Part shown: piece by piece, positions 36,012-45,203 of the stretch
How positions within the stretch are numbered: position 1 is the stretch's first letter
How the letters are laid out: every line of letters begins with the position of its first letter
Source: Streptomyces echinatus
GTDB taxonomy: Bacteria; Actinomycetota; Actinomycetes; Streptomycetales; Streptomycetaceae
Direction: 5' to 3'
Assembly (NCBI RefSeq): GCF_014203595.1
Contig: NZ_JACHJK010000003.1
Coordinates: 248,001-312,000 of the forward strand
Length of the DNA: 64,000 nt
Notes under the pieces: model-generated
The model's input: only the letters and a program-made list of their open reading frames with translations
What the model was told of the DNA's origin: nothing
The model's database searches: none
Position numbers and translations under genes: made by a program

Positions 36012-37502
36012 ATGACACAGCGCACGCGCACCATCCGCAACGTCGCCATCGTCGGCGTCTCCACTGCTCTTCTGGCCGTCACCGCGCCCCTGACCGCCTC
36101 CGTGGCCGCGAGCCCCTCCGAGGGCCTCGCCTGGACCGCCTGCCAGGGCTCCGGCATCAACCCCCGTCAGCAGTGTGCCACCCTCCGGGTCCCCATGGAC
36201 TACGCCGACCCCGGCAGTCCCCGCATCGACATCGCCGTCTCGCGCATCCCCAGCGAGAATCCCGAGGCCCGGCGCGGCGCCCTGCTGCTGATCCCCGGCG
36301 GGCCGGGCGGCTCCAGCCTGAACGACCCCTCGGGGAAGGGGCAGAAGCTCCCCCAGGACGTGCTGGACGCCTACGACCTGGTCGGCTTCGCCCCTCGCGG
36401 GCTCGCCCCGTCCACGCCCGTCGACTGCGGGCTCGACCACGACGACCTCGCCACCTCCAAGCTCCGCCCCTGGCCCGCCGCCGACGGCTCGGTGGACGGG
36501 AACATGGCCACCGCCCGCCGCATGGCCGACGCCTGTGCCGCGAACGGCGGCGAACTGATCCGGCACCTCAGCACCGCCAACGAGGCCCGCGACATCGACC
36601 GCCTCCGCGCCGCGCTGGGCGAGCGCAAGCTCTCCGCGTGGGGCGTGTCGTACGGGACGTACGTCGGAGCCGTGTACGCGCAGCTATTCCCGCACCGCAC
36701 CGACCGCATAGTGCTGGACAGCAACGACAACCCCGACCCCACCCGCGTCGCCCGCGCCTGGCTGGCCGGGCACGAGCAGGGCGTGGAGGACACCTTCCCC
36801 GACTTCGCCGCGTGGGCGTCGAAGCCGGACAACCCGGACCGCGTCGCGAGCAGGGCCGCCGACGTCCGGCCGCTGTTCCTGCGGCTGGCCGCCCGGCTCG
36901 ACCGGGAACCCCTCCCCTGGCCCGGCGCCAACCCGGAGGAGCTGAACGGCAACGTCCTGCGCCAGACCATGCTGGACAGCCTCTACTCCCCCAGCCGCTA
37001 TCCCACGCTCGCCAAGCTGATGCGGGCCGCACAGCAGGGCACCGTGCCGCCCGCGCCCGCGGCGCCGCCGGAGACCGTCCTGCAGAACGTCGCCGCCGTC
37101 GGCGCCGGCACGCTGTGCAACGACGTCGCGTGGCCCACATCCAAGGCCGTGTACGAGAAGGACGTCGCCGAAAGCCGCGCCAAGTACCCGCTCACCGCCG
37201 GCATGCCCCGCAACGCGATGCCGTGCGCCGCCTGGCCGTATCCGCCGCGTGAGGCACCGGTGCGGATCACCGGCCGGGGGCCGTCCAACGTCCTGCTCGT
37301 CCAGAACGAGCGGGACGTCGCGACCCCGCTCAGCGGCGCCCGAAAGCTCCGGGAGGCGTTCGGCCGGCGCGCGGTCATGGTGACGGTGAACTCCACCGGG
37401 CATGACGCCTACCTCGCCAACGGCAACGCCTGCGGCGACCGCACCGTCTCCCGCTTCCTGGCGACCGGGCAACGGCCGGGCGCGGACACGTACTGCGCCT
37501 GA
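36012..37502 (+). CDS. Secreted alpha/beta hydrolase, tripeptidyl-aminopeptidase (Tap) type
   Basis: A 496-residue protein, ATG 36012. The signal peptide is TIRNVAIVGVSTALLAVTAP followed by a TASVAAS cleavage region. The hydrolase opens with the oxyanion motif LLLIPGGPGGSSLN and YDLVGFAPRGLAPSTPVDCG; the nucleophile is in LSAWGVSYGTYVGAVYAQLF (GxSxG), the Asp in LLVQNERDVATP and the His in NSTGHDAYL. The C-terminal domain with paired cysteines (CNDVAW, CAAWPY, GNACGDRTV) is typical of Streptomyces mycelial tripeptidyl aminopeptidases and SlpD/E. It likely trims peptides outside the cell. Confidence 0.9.
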   Translation: MTQRTRTIRNVAIVGVSTALLAVTAPLTASVAASPSEGLAWTACQGSGINPRQQCATLRVPMDYADPGSPRIDIAVSRIPSENPEARRGALLLIPGGPGGSSLNDPSGKGQKLPQDVLDAYDLVGFAPRGLAPSTPVDCGLDHDDLATSKLRPWPAADGSVDGNMATARRMADACAANGGELIRHLSTANEARDIDRLRAALGERKLSAWGVSYGTYVGAVYAQLFPHRTDRIVLDSNDNPDPTRVARAWLAGHEQGVEDTFPDFAAWASKPDNPDRVASRAADVRPLFLRLAARLDREPLPWPGANPEELNGNVLRQTMLDSLYSPSRYPTLAKLMRAAQQGTVPPAPAAPPETVLQNVAAVGAGTLCNDVAWPTSKAVYEKDVAESRAKYPLTAGMPRNAMPCAAWPYPPREAPVRITGRGPSNVLLVQNERDVATPLSGARKLREAFGRRAVMVTVNSTGHDAYLANGNACGDRTVSRFLATGQRPGADTYCA

Positions 37503-37504
37503 CG

Positions 37505-38085
37505 GTCGCCCGGCGTCACCGGCCCCGTAGGCCACGATGACCAGATGCGCCCGGTCCCGCGCGCCCAGCTTGCCCATGACGCGGCCCACACGGGTCTTCA
37601 CGGTCAGCGGGCTCAGCCCGAGGGAGCCGGCGCTCTCCGTGTTGGTGAGGCCGCGGGTGACCGAGGCGAGGACCTGCCGCTCCCACTCGGACAGGCAGCC
37701 AGGACCGCCGCCGCCCACAGCCGGGAGCGCGGGGGTGCGCAGGAACCGCTCGATCAGGCGGGCCGTCGGGCCGGGCGAGAGCAGGGCCTCGCCGCCGTCA
37801 CGGTACGGATCGCTCGAGCTCCTCAGCGGGCCGGGTGTCCTTCACCAGGAATCCGGAGGCGCCCGCGCGCAGGACCTCCACGATGTTCTCGCCTGTGTCG
37901 TACGCGGTGAGGACCAGCACCTTCACGCCAGGTCCTCCTCGGCGGCGATCAGCCGGGTTGCCTCGATGCCGTCCAGGTCGGGCCTGCCGACGTTCATGAC
38001 GACGAGGTCCTTCTGGCGGGTGCGGACCAGTTCCACGTCATCGCGGCCCGTGCCAACCTCGCCGACGACCCTGTACGACACAGAC
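37505..38085 (-). pseudogene. NarL/LuxR response regulator, frameshifted and truncated
   Basis: Pieces on the minus strand: VELVRTRQKDLVVMNVGRPD LDGIEATRLIAAEE, then KVLVLTAYDTGENIVEVLRA GASGFLVKDTRPAEELERS, then LLSPGPTARLIERFLRTPAL, and the LuxR helix-turn-helix LSEWERQVLASVTRGLTNTE with LSPLTVKTRVGRVMGKLGAR to the stop. Frame changes lie near 37925 and 37815, and the first strand with the acidic pocket is missing. The aspartate that would be phosphorylated reads asparagine in MNVGRPD. No histidine kinase gene is nearby. Confidence 0.75.
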
Positions 38086-38767
38086 CTCCACGGAGGATAC
38101 GAGGGCTGGGGCTACGGGGGGTTGAGGCCTGAAGTCCCACAGCCCTGTCCACTGCGCGAGCGGACGCGTCGAACAGGACTGCATGCGAGTGCCCACCGGC
38201 CACCGGAGGGGAGCGGATCGCATAACCCTTGCCACCTTCCTCTACCGCATTCCCGGCTTCCGCGGTTGATCGTCTTGCGGGGGCGCCGTCATCCAGCGCC
38301 TGACCGAACCTCGCCGAGCCAGCGGTCGCAGTCCAACCCCTCTGTGCGACCAGCTCGGCGTCCTCGACATACTGTGCCCGCAACATCAACTTCCGTTCAT
38401 GAGGTGCCCTTTGACTGGCAAAGAGCTGATCGAGAGCATTCGCGACCGACCGGGGGTTGCTCGACGGGTGGAGGGACTGGCTGCTCGCCCGCAAGGTGTG
38501 AGCCGAACAGCCGCATGTGGATCTGCCTGGTCCTGGAGGACGCCTTCCCCGGTGCCGGCATCTGGCACTGGTCGCACTTGACGCAGGAGCAGCAACAGCA
38601 CGCGGTGGACCACCTCTTCACCCTGCTGATCGCGTTCCTGTCCGAACGGGATGCGGTGTAGCGCGCAGAGCGCCGCCCCTAACTTGATCTTTAACAGCTG
38701 ACGTCGCATGGTGTCTCGAACTCGATCACTCGGTTCGGTAACCGCCGTACATTGGAGTGGCCTTCTC
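38086..38767. other. Unassigned region
   Basis: Plus-strand sequence 38515-38661 ends LVLEDAFPGAGIWHWSHLTQ EQQQHAVDHLF, which looks like the tail of a real protein, but no start or family is found. The rest has no supported gene. Confidence 0.3.
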
Positions 38768-39030
38768 ATGAACATGTGCTCCGACGTGCTCGCACTGACT
38801 GTCTGCGCGGTTCTGGCCGGAGCGACCTTTCAACCGGCGGTAGGTGAGTGGATCACCGACGCCCCGCCGTCCTGAAGCGCCTTGGCGTACGGCCCAACCC
38901 GCCGTCTCTGAAGCGGTGCCTGCCGGCGGAAGCGACGGTGCGGCGGCTGCTGGGCTGCATCGACGGCAACACGTTGGACCGAGCGGTGGGCCACTGGCCG
39001 GCCGATCGGCGCGCCGGGGCCGACCTCGAC
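38768..39030 (+). pseudogene. ISAs1-family transposase N-terminal remnant
   Basis: MNMCSDVLALTVCAVLAGAT and VGEWITDAPP, then after a frame change near 38865 VLKRLGVRPNPPSLKRCLPA and EATVRRLLGCIDGNTLDRAV. This is the start of H-repeat/ISAs1 transposases. The catalytic part is missing. Confidence 0.65.
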
Positions 39031-39444
39031 AGGGTCAGGCGACGGACGGGAGAAGAAATAGGACACGAAGGTCCCCCTTCAGGTGCGCACACCCCGGTCC
39101 AGGCGCACTGAAACATCCCCCGGCCCGTGCCTGGTGTTTTGTGCTGGTGTGCAGCCGGCCGGCCGCACACCCACACCCTGCGTCCCGCACCTTCATGTCT
39201 TCACGGCGTTCTGCTTGGTCTTGCCGGAGACGAATTCGTTCCGGTCCTCGCGACCTGCGGCCGGGCGTCGCACACGGGTCTCTGCGCCGTCGGTGATCCC
39301 AGTCCGACCGTCGACGCCCAGACAGTCGACGTCGGCGAGAGGCCGCCGTTCAGGTGCTTTCGCCGCACTCCTGCCGTGTCGCACCCGTCAGGGCCGCCGG
39401 CCCGCCCCTACGGTGCTCGGGCAGGCCGTGGAGAGGAGCAGCAC
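39031..39444. other. Upstream region of the peptidoglycan-binding-like gene
   Basis: No gene is supported. A GGAG ribosome site at 39435 serves the next gene; the promoter probably lies here. Confidence 0.45.
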
Positions 39445-39834
39445 ATGCCCATCGCCCAGTCGGTCGGAGTCGGCGGCGCCAACCTGCGCAGCGAGGCCCA
39501 GTACGTGCAGGCGTTGCTGAATGTCTTCCGGGCGGACCAGGGGCTGAGCGCACTGGAGCTCGACGGGCGGGTCGGGCCCCTGACCGTAGCGGCCATCGAG
39601 AACTTCCAGAGCGCTGTCACCGGCGTCGTGGATGGCCGCGTCGATCCCGACGGGCCCGCCATCATCGCCTTGGAGGAGCAGATCGCCCCGGCGCTCGATG
39701 AAGTGCGGGCTGTCACCATCCTCTCGCTGCCTCTCTCATACCGGCCGGCCGAGGAGGAGCCGCCGGTCGAGGAGGAGCCGGTGCTGGACGACGGAGAGCT
39801 TCAGACCACTGTCGATCAGCTGATCAGCACATAG
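39445..39834 (+). CDS. Peptidoglycan-binding-like domain protein
   Basis: A 129-residue protein, ATG 39445 after GGAG. Residues about 14-80 resemble the PG_binding_1 helical repeat (LRSEAQYVQALLNVFRADQG, LELDGRVGPLTVAAIENFQS, VDGRVDPDGPAIIALEEQ). The C-terminal 40 residues are acidic (PAEEEPPVEEEPVLDDGE). No signal peptide is present, so either it is exported in another way or the domain has an intracellular role. The next gene starts 18 bases after its stop, giving a two-gene operon. Confidence 0.7.
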   Translation: MPIAQSVGVGGANLRSEAQYVQALLNVFRADQGLSALELDGRVGPLTVAAIENFQSAVTGVVDGRVDPDGPAIIALEEQIAPALDEVRAVTILSLPLSYRPAEEEPPVEEEPVLDDGELQTTVDQLIST

Positions 39835-39852
39835 CGAACAGGAGCGGGTGCC

Positions 39853-40644
39853 GTGAACGTCAACGAGGAATTGCTCCTGGAGCTCGCGCAGTCGCTGCTG
39901 GAGGTCTTCCGGGTCTCGCGGGGGGCCCTGCACGGGGTCTTTCAAGGCTCGCACGAAGCGGCGTTGTTCGAGGCCCAGGGCGGCGTGATCGGTCCCGGCG
40001 GATTCAACCACCTCGGCAGCGTGCTGCAGACCGCCCAGGCCATCGAGACCCGCCGGGATGCCGCGATTCTCGCGCTGAACCGGATTCAGGGCATCGAGCC
40101 GGCCCTCGGCGTACGCGTTCGGGCGCTGGTCGAGCCGGTGCTGCGGCTGTCCGGAGACTACCTGCGGATCGCCCGCGAGACCGGCAACGCAGCGGACGTT
40201 CTGCGGCAGACCGATCCGACTCGGTTCCAGGGGGTGGTGCTCGGCCAGGGTGGGCTGGGACCGGAGATCGGTCGGACGCAGGCGGCACTGGTCACGAACC
40301 AGATCAACGCCATGTCGGCCCAGTTGACTGCCCGCGGGATCGAGCCGCGGCTGATCCCCTCCACCCAGCCCGCCCTCCAGTCCGTGATCACCTCGATCCG
40401 CCAGCTTCCGCTGGACGGCCGAGAAGCGGTGGCGAAGCTTGCGGGTGCCCTGTCGTCGATGCGGCTGCTGTTCTCCCAGAGCCTGGCTCGGGCTTCGCTG
40501 ATCGGACGGGCGCGGCTCACGGCGGCGATCCTGAGCATCGAGGGGGCGCTGGTGGAGATCGGTTCCCGACTCACGACCCCGCTCATCCTCATCAACGGGA
40601 GCGAAATGCGGAGGCTCATGGGCATCCCCGACATCTCCTCCTGA
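39853..40644 (+). CDS. Hypothetical helical protein linked to the PG-binding-like gene
   Basis: A 263-residue protein; GTG 39853 follows GGAGCGGG. The sequence is mostly amphipathic helix: NEELLLELAQSLLEVFRVSR, LGSVLQTAQAIETRRDAAIL, RVRALVEPVLRLSGDYLRIA, LVTNQINAMSAQLTARGIEP and KLAGALSSMRLLFSQSLARA. It ends in a hydrophobic strand (TTPLILINGSEMRRLMGIPD). I do not recognise a family, signal peptide or active site. Co-transcription with the preceding gene suggests that they work together, perhaps as cargo and carrier (inference). Confidence 0.65.
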   Translation: MNVNEELLLELAQSLLEVFRVSRGALHGVFQGSHEAALFEAQGGVIGPGGFNHLGSVLQTAQAIETRRDAAILALNRIQGIEPALGVRVRALVEPVLRLSGDYLRIARETGNAADVLRQTDPTRFQGVVLGQGGLGPEIGRTQAALVTNQINAMSAQLTARGIEPRLIPSTQPALQSVITSIRQLPLDGREAVAKLAGALSSMRLLFSQSLARASLIGRARLTAAILSIEGALVEIGSRLTTPLILINGSEMRRLMGIPDISS

Positions 40645-40839
40645 TGGGACCCGGTCTCCGCTGCGGCACCCTGGGGCCGATGACCGCGAGGCACGGGAGC
40701 CGGGCCGATTTCCATGATCACCTTGCACGGCTGCGCGAGGAAGCGCACCCGGCGCAACACGGAGTGGCCGACTGCTAGGGGGACGAGGGCAGGAGCAAGT
40801 CCTTGGGCCGGGTTGCCGATCCCAGCTCACCCGAGTGAG

Positions 40840-41010
40840 TGCCCCGGAGGAGCCCCCCTTGGGCAAGGCACCCGATGGGCGACTCTTCCCGAGCGGGATC
40901 TCCGAGGCCGTCGGGGAGGGCGGCGTGATCGTGCTCCCCGACGACGCGGACGCCTGGGTGCGGGAGATCGAGAGGGCCGACCGTCGCGGCCTCGGCGCGA
41001 CGGCCCGGGA
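40840..41010 (+). pseudogene. Possible glycosyltransferase C-terminal fragment
   Basis: The fragment reads GRLFPSGISEAVGEGGVIVL PDDADAWVREIERADRRGLG, like the end of GT4-type glycosyltransferases, where a glycine-rich turn is followed by VLPxxDxxAWxxEIxR. Only about 55 codons remain. The rest of 40645-41084 holds nothing recognisable. Confidence 0.35.
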
Positions 41011-41084
41011 TCGGGCGGTGCCCTGTTCCGCCCGTGCCTGCTCTAGTTGGCTGCCGCTGGGCTGGTCCCGGCGGCAGCGGACAT

Positions 41085-41515
41085 CTAGTGGGCCGCGTAG
41101 GCCGCCTGAACCTCGTCGGCGTGGTCGGTCCACCAGTGCAACAGGGCCTCGTCCGTCCGAAACATCTCCGCGAAGGTGGGGTCGCGGCGGTCGAGGTAGA
41201 ACTCCAGCTGCCAGAAATCGGTCATCCGCTTCCACCACAGCCGTGTGACGGCGTCGGCGAGGCAGGCCGCCGGCAGGTGGATCACAGCCCTGTAGCCGGC
41301 GCAGAAGGCGGCGAGGCGGTCTAGGTCGAAGACTCCGCCCACGCCGAACTGGACCTGCGCGGTCCGTGCGACCTCTTCCCCGTACGGGCGTACGCCAAGC
41401 CGGTCCCAGTCCAGGATCGCTACCAGCCGGCCGCTGTCGCGCAGGAGGTTGCGGTATTGCAGGTCGCCGTGCGTCCACCCGAATGGTCCGGCGGGGGACA
41501 TCGGTCTCCTTGGCC
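41085..41515 (-). pseudogene. Aminoglycoside-phosphotransferase-family C-terminal fragment
   Basis: The frame contains FGWTHGDLQYRNLLRDSGRL VAILDWDRLGVRPYGEEVAR, i.e. the catalytic HGD-x4-N loop and the metal-binding DWD, followed by the helical C-lobe (LAAFCAGYRAVIHLPAACLA, LWWKRMTDFWQLEFYLDRRD). The N-lobe with the ATP-binding lysine is missing; upstream of 41515 the sequence is unrelated. The surviving part is intact, so it may be a recent deletion. Confidence 0.72.
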
Positions 41516-41820
41516 GGCGCGGGCGTCGGCTGGACCCGATGGACGACGCCCGCCGACCCGGCTGGGCTGCTGAGGCGCCGCCAACCTCGACTGCATGAGC
41601 TGATCTCGCTGTGGCCGAATACACGATCAGCACCGCCAGCGGTGACGACTGACCTGCCGTTCCGCGCGATGCTTCCACGCCGTTCTTCAACCGCGCTCGA
41701 TCGCGTGGGACGCGACCGAAGGTGACGGTGATCTGGCCTTCCGCCCAGGCAACACCACGAGCTTTCCGGCACCTGGTACGTGCATGTCGACGGCGCACCT
41801 CAAGGTCGGATGATCTTGCT
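41516..41820. other. Junk between kinase fragment and IS5 relic
   Basis: About 305 bases with no supported gene. Confidence 0.4.
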
Positions 41821-41895
41821 GTGACTGGTGTGATCACGGAGCCGGAGCCATCCTGGATAGCTGCCCGTCACGGCCGCTTGGTTGATAATCTATGA
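41821..41895 (+). pseudogene. IS5 transposase leader fragment (24 codons)
   Basis: GTG 41821 encodes VTGVITEPEPSWIAARHGRL and ends at TGA 41893-41895. It matches the N-terminus of Streptomyces IS5 transposases and resembles the copy at 42351 (VTSVITASEPSRTAPFTRLS). Its stop overlaps the arr start codon as ATGA. Confidence 0.65.
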
Positions 41896-42308
41896 CGATG
41901 AACAAGGTGTTGGACGAGGGGCCGTTCTTTCACGGCACAAAGGCCGAGTTGCAGGTCGGAGATCACCTCACCGCCGGTTTCCGTTCCAACTACCGGCCCG
42001 AAATCGTGATGAACCACATCTACTTCACCGCGTTGCGTGACGGCGCGGGACTCGCCGCTGAACTCGCCGCCGGCGAGGGGACCCCGCGAGTCTATGTCGT
42101 CGAACCGACCGGGGAGTTCGAGAACGATCCCAACGTCACCGACAGGAAGTTCCCTGGCAATCCCACCCGCTCCTATCGCAGCAGGGAACCGCTCCGGATC
42201 GTTGGCGAGGTCACCGACTGGACGCGACAGACACCCGAAGCTCTCCAGATGTGGCGAGACAGGCTGGCCGCTATCCGTCTGGACGACCGCGCCGAAATCA
42301 TCAACTAA
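41892..42308 (+). CDS. arr: Rifampin ADP-ribosyltransferase (Arr)
   Basis: A 138-residue enzyme. The sequence GPFFHGTKAELQVGDHLTAG FRSNYRPEIVMNHIYFTALR, then RVYVVEPTGEFENDPNVTDR KFPGNPTRSYRSREPLRIVG is that of Arr, which transfers ADP-ribose from NAD to the C23 hydroxyl of rifamycins and inactivates them. Length equals the family norm. ATG 41892 overlaps the stop of the IS5 leader fragment, and no good ribosome site precedes it, so translation may depend on coupling; ATG 41898 is an alternative. IS5 relics lie on both sides, in the same orientation. Confidence 0.93.
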   Translation: MTMNKVLDEGPFFHGTKAELQVGDHLTAGFRSNYRPEIVMNHIYFTALRDGAGLAAELAAGEGTPRVYVVEPTGEFENDPNVTDRKFPGNPTRSYRSREPLRIVGEVTDWTRQTPEALQMWRDRLAAIRLDDRAEIIN

Positions 42309-42350
42309 AGGTTGCCCGGTAACCGCGGACTGCGGCGGGATGATCTTGGT

Positions 42351-42574
42351 GTGACTAGTGTGATCACGGCGTCGGAGCCCTCCCGGACAGCCCCGTTCAC
42401 CAGGCTGAGCCCGCGCCCCTCCGGCAAGTTGATCAACGCACTGCGCGGCGGGGCGCCGCGAGGACGGCTTGGGGCTTGCCGCCGGAGGACCAGCTGCCGC
42501 TGATCGCGGCGTACTGGCGCGCCAAGTTGACGTTGCACCACCTGGCCCCGTTCCTAGGCAACGAGGGGTCGTGA
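42351..42574 (+). pseudogene. IS5-family transposase remnant
   Basis: VTSVITASEPSRTAPFTRLS PRPSGKLINALR, then after decay LPPEDQLPLIAAYWRAKLTL and HHLAPFLGNEGS. A deletion or frame change lies near 42455. It matches the first 70 residues of IS5 transposases, and its 5' end resembles 41821-41860. Confidence 0.65.
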
Positions 42575-42642
42575 GGCAAGTTGGGTAAGACTCAAAGAAA
42601 CCAATAGAACCCTTTTACACCCTTCATCCATATTCTGCGTCA

Positions 42643-43860
42643 ATGGCTATCGACTACGCGGCCGTCTTCCAAGCGCTGCCAGGCGCAGTTGCTCTGCTGA
42701 CCCCCGATCTGGTTTTCGCCGACGCCAACGTCGCTTTTCTGCGGCAGGCCGGACGCAGCCGCGACCAGGTGGTGGGCCGCTACCTCTTCGACGCCTTCCC
42801 CGGCAACCCCGAGGACGTGACGGCTACCGGCGCCCGCAACCTGGAGGCATCCCTGCGCGCGGTCCTGGCGAATCGTGAGATCCACACCATGGAGTTGCAG
42901 CGCTACGACGTGGAGTCCGCTGAGCGCCCGGGCCAGTGGGAGGAGCGCTACTGGAGCCCTGTCAACGCGCCCGTCTTCGCGCCCGACGGCCACATCGCCC
43001 TGGTGATCCACCGCGTCGAGGAGGTCACCGAACTCCTGCGCGCCACCAGTCGACCGGGCGGCTCGCGCCAGCTCGAGGCCGAGCTCTTCAGCCGGATGAG
43101 GCAGCTGCACGAAGTCAATGAACGCCTGCGCCGCGCCCACGCCCGTGAGCGGGAGGTCGCCCTCGCGCTCCAGCGCGCCATGCTCCCCGTCCCGGCGCCC
43201 ATCGGCCATCACCGGGTCGCCGTCCGCTACCGTCCCGCAGTCGGCTCCCTCAACGTCTGCGGCGACTGGTACGACCTCGTCCAACTTCACGACGGTGACA
43301 AGATCGCCGTAGCGGTCGGAGACGTCGTCGGCCACGGCCTGGAGGCCGCCGGCGTCATGGGCCAGCTCCGCAGTGCCCTGTCCGCCACCTCCCGGGTCGC
43401 CACCGGCCCGGCGCAGGCCCTCGAGGTCCTCGGCCGGTACGCACACTCGTTGACCGGCGCCGAGTCCACCACCGCGGTGACCGCCTTCATCGACTTCAGC
43501 CGCCACCTCATCACCTACTCCAGCGCCGGTCACCCTCCCCCGGTCCTGCTCCGCGGCGACGGCACCGTAGAGCTCCTGGACCAGGCGACCGACCCGCCGC
43601 TCGATGCCGCATTCGAACCAAGCCCCCGCCCGGAAGCGACCACCGCCTTCACCGACGGCGACACCCTCCTGCTCTACACCGACGGCCTCATCGAACGCCG
43701 GCACCAGGACATCGACATCGGACTGGGTCAACTCGCCCATGCTCTGGTCCGCCACAGGGAACTCACCGACCCCGAAGCACTGGCCGACGCCGTGATCAAC
43801 GACATGATCCCCACCGAAGGCGTCACAGACGACACCGCCCTGGTCGTCGTCAGCCTGTGA
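42643..43860 (+). CDS. PAS-SpoIIE PP2C phosphatase
   Basis: A 405-residue protein, ATG 42643. A PAS domain occupies residues about 5-125 (YAAVFQALPGAVALLTPDLV, FADANVAFLRQAGRSRDQVV, YWSPVNAPVFAPDGHIALVI HRVEEVTE). A coiled linker (LFSRMRQLHEVNERLRRAHA) leads to the SpoIIE domain (about 175-400) with LNVCGDWYDLVQL, VGDVVGHGLEAAGVMGQLRS, YSSAGHPPPVLL, LLLYTDGLIERR and TDDTALVVV. All metal ligands are present. It is the third phosphatase of this kind in the window, far from the stress island, and may act on other STAS proteins. Upstream sequence is AT-rich without a clear ribosome site. Confidence 0.9.
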   Translation: MAIDYAAVFQALPGAVALLTPDLVFADANVAFLRQAGRSRDQVVGRYLFDAFPGNPEDVTATGARNLEASLRAVLANREIHTMELQRYDVESAERPGQWEERYWSPVNAPVFAPDGHIALVIHRVEEVTELLRATSRPGGSRQLEAELFSRMRQLHEVNERLRRAHAREREVALALQRAMLPVPAPIGHHRVAVRYRPAVGSLNVCGDWYDLVQLHDGDKIAVAVGDVVGHGLEAAGVMGQLRSALSATSRVATGPAQALEVLGRYAHSLTGAESTTAVTAFIDFSRHLITYSSAGHPPPVLLRGDGTVELLDQATDPPLDAAFEPSPRPEATTAFTDGDTLLLYTDGLIERRHQDIDIGLGQLAHALVRHRELTDPEALADAVINDMIPTEGVTDDTALVVVSL

Positions 43861-44646
43861 ATCCCTCCAGTGCTCGCAATGCCCCCCTCTGCTCATTTTC
43901 CCCCGGACAGCCAGTCCAACGGTCAGTAGGCCAGTGACACCGGTCAGTCCGAGTCCTCCCGCTCATGCGGGCCGGGAACGGGCACGCTTTTCTGGGATCA
44001 AGCGTGACATTCCAGGCGGTGCGGGTCTTTGCAGGCAGCCGTTCGGAGCGCGGTCACTCCAACGGCTATGCCGCCATCTCCCCCAGCGTCGCGCCCAAGC
44101 CCTGCGAGACCGCCTCCAACACCCGCACCGCCGCAGCCGGCGTGACGCCCCCGTACGCCTCCACGACGCCAGCCGCCTGCTCGCTCTCGGCGCGAGAAGT
44201 CAGGGCGTGCTTTCAGCCCCCCGATCTCCGCGCGGCGCGGCCATCTCAGCCTTGGGGTCGTTGTCCTCCGGCGTGTGATCGCTTTTCCAGGGCCCACCGG
44301 CGTCCAGGCTGTCGGACGCGCCACACCACCTACACTCCGTCCAAGCGGTCCTGGCGGGCCGCCTCCCCGGCGGCCGGGCATAAGGCGCGGCTGTGTGCTG
44401 CAGTCGGGTTTACTCCCGGTCCGGGCCGAACCCGACCCGTCCGCGGGAGCGTCGTGCCGTTCATGGCCGCAATTCACGAGGTCCACGTGTCGGAGCAGGG
44501 TCTGGTGGTCGTCGCCCCTCCGCCCGTCTCGGACACGACGGGACGGCTTGCCCCACCTCCCAGCCGTGCAGCCGGCCGAGGGCTGATCGCGTCGCCGATC
44601 GTTCGGGCTGCCACCGATGCAAGGGCGGGCGGTGCAGGGCGTACCT
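43861..44646. other. Mostly non-coding stretch with an ANTAR-like remnant
   Basis: Apart from the minus-strand remnant at 44065-44215 I see no supported gene. Several open frames on both strands are arginine-rich shadows. Confidence 0.4.
44065..44215 (-). pseudogene. ANTAR-like C-terminal remnant
   Basis: The minus strand reads TSRAESEQAAGVVEAYGGVT PAAAVRVLEAVSQGLGATLG, ending EMAA and a stop. The spacing parallels ANTAR domains (compare VVDQAIGVLTVLGQITPQDG in the gene at 3210). Only the last 45 codons are left. Confidence 0.35.
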
Positions 44647-44970
44647 TCAGGCGGTCCACTTGCGGTCCGTGGCCTGGATCGGCAGTGGTCGGCGAAGGTG
44701 TTCGGTGCGGGCGGTCTGCAGCAGCAGGCGCCAGGAGGTGACCGTCGGGCGGCGCCGCAGTAGAGCGCGGCGGTCACGTTCGGTCATGCCTCCCCAGATG
44801 CCGTGCTCGATGCGATTGTCGAGAGCGTGGGCGAGACATTCAGTCTGGACCGGGCAGCCGTTGCACAGGGCTTTCGCCCGGTTCTGCGGCGCGCCCTCGA
44901 CGAACAGTTCCTCAGGGTCCGCGGTGCGGCACTTCGCCCGTGTCTCCCACTCCCGATCGTCCGTTGCCAT
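44647..44970 (-). CDS. WhiB-family iron-sulfur transcription regulator
   Basis: A 107-residue protein, ATG 44970 behind GGAGG. The four cluster cysteines are Cys14, Cys36, Cys39 and Cys45 (KCRTADPEELFVEGAPQN, LCNGCPVQTECL). The turn is HGIWGGMTERDRRALLRRRP, the standard G(I/V)WGG followed by a basic helix. WhiB proteins bind [4Fe-4S] clusters, pair with the principal sigma factor and respond to redox or antibiotic stress. The basic C-terminal tail is longer than in the shortest members. No partner gene is adjacent. Confidence 0.92.
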   Translation of the reverse strand: MATDDREWETRAKCRTADPEELFVEGAPQNRAKALCNGCPVQTECLAHALDNRIEHGIWGGMTERDRRALLRRRPTVTSWRLLLQTARTEHLRRPLPIQATDRKWTA

Positions 44971-45203
44971 GGCCGGCCGCCCTCCCGTGCTTCTCCCCCG
45001 CCTGCGGGGGCTTTGGTGCAGACCGTATGCCCAGGACACGCGGGTGATGATCCTCTGCGCAGCTACAACCCTTACGAGCGACGTCACCATTGACAGCGAC
45101 GGCTCTTTCGGTACCGGTGTCCTGCCGCCCTGACGGGGACACGACCCGCTTGGTCACCGCACAGGCGCCTGGTCGAGCGGCCGGGCAGTGAGAGAGTGGC
45201 CGC

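Noticed and set aside
36684..37718. Minus-strand frame of 344 codons
   Set aside because: Only the first 70 codons are real (LuxR helix-turn-helix of the broken regulator); the rest is antisense to the secreted hydrolase.
39736..41772. Minus-strand frame of 678 codons
   Set aside because: Antisense to the PG-binding-like operon; arginine/proline-rich, no domain.
42640..43896. Minus-strand frame of 418 codons
   Set aside because: Perfect antisense of the PAS-SpoIIE phosphatase; no independent support.
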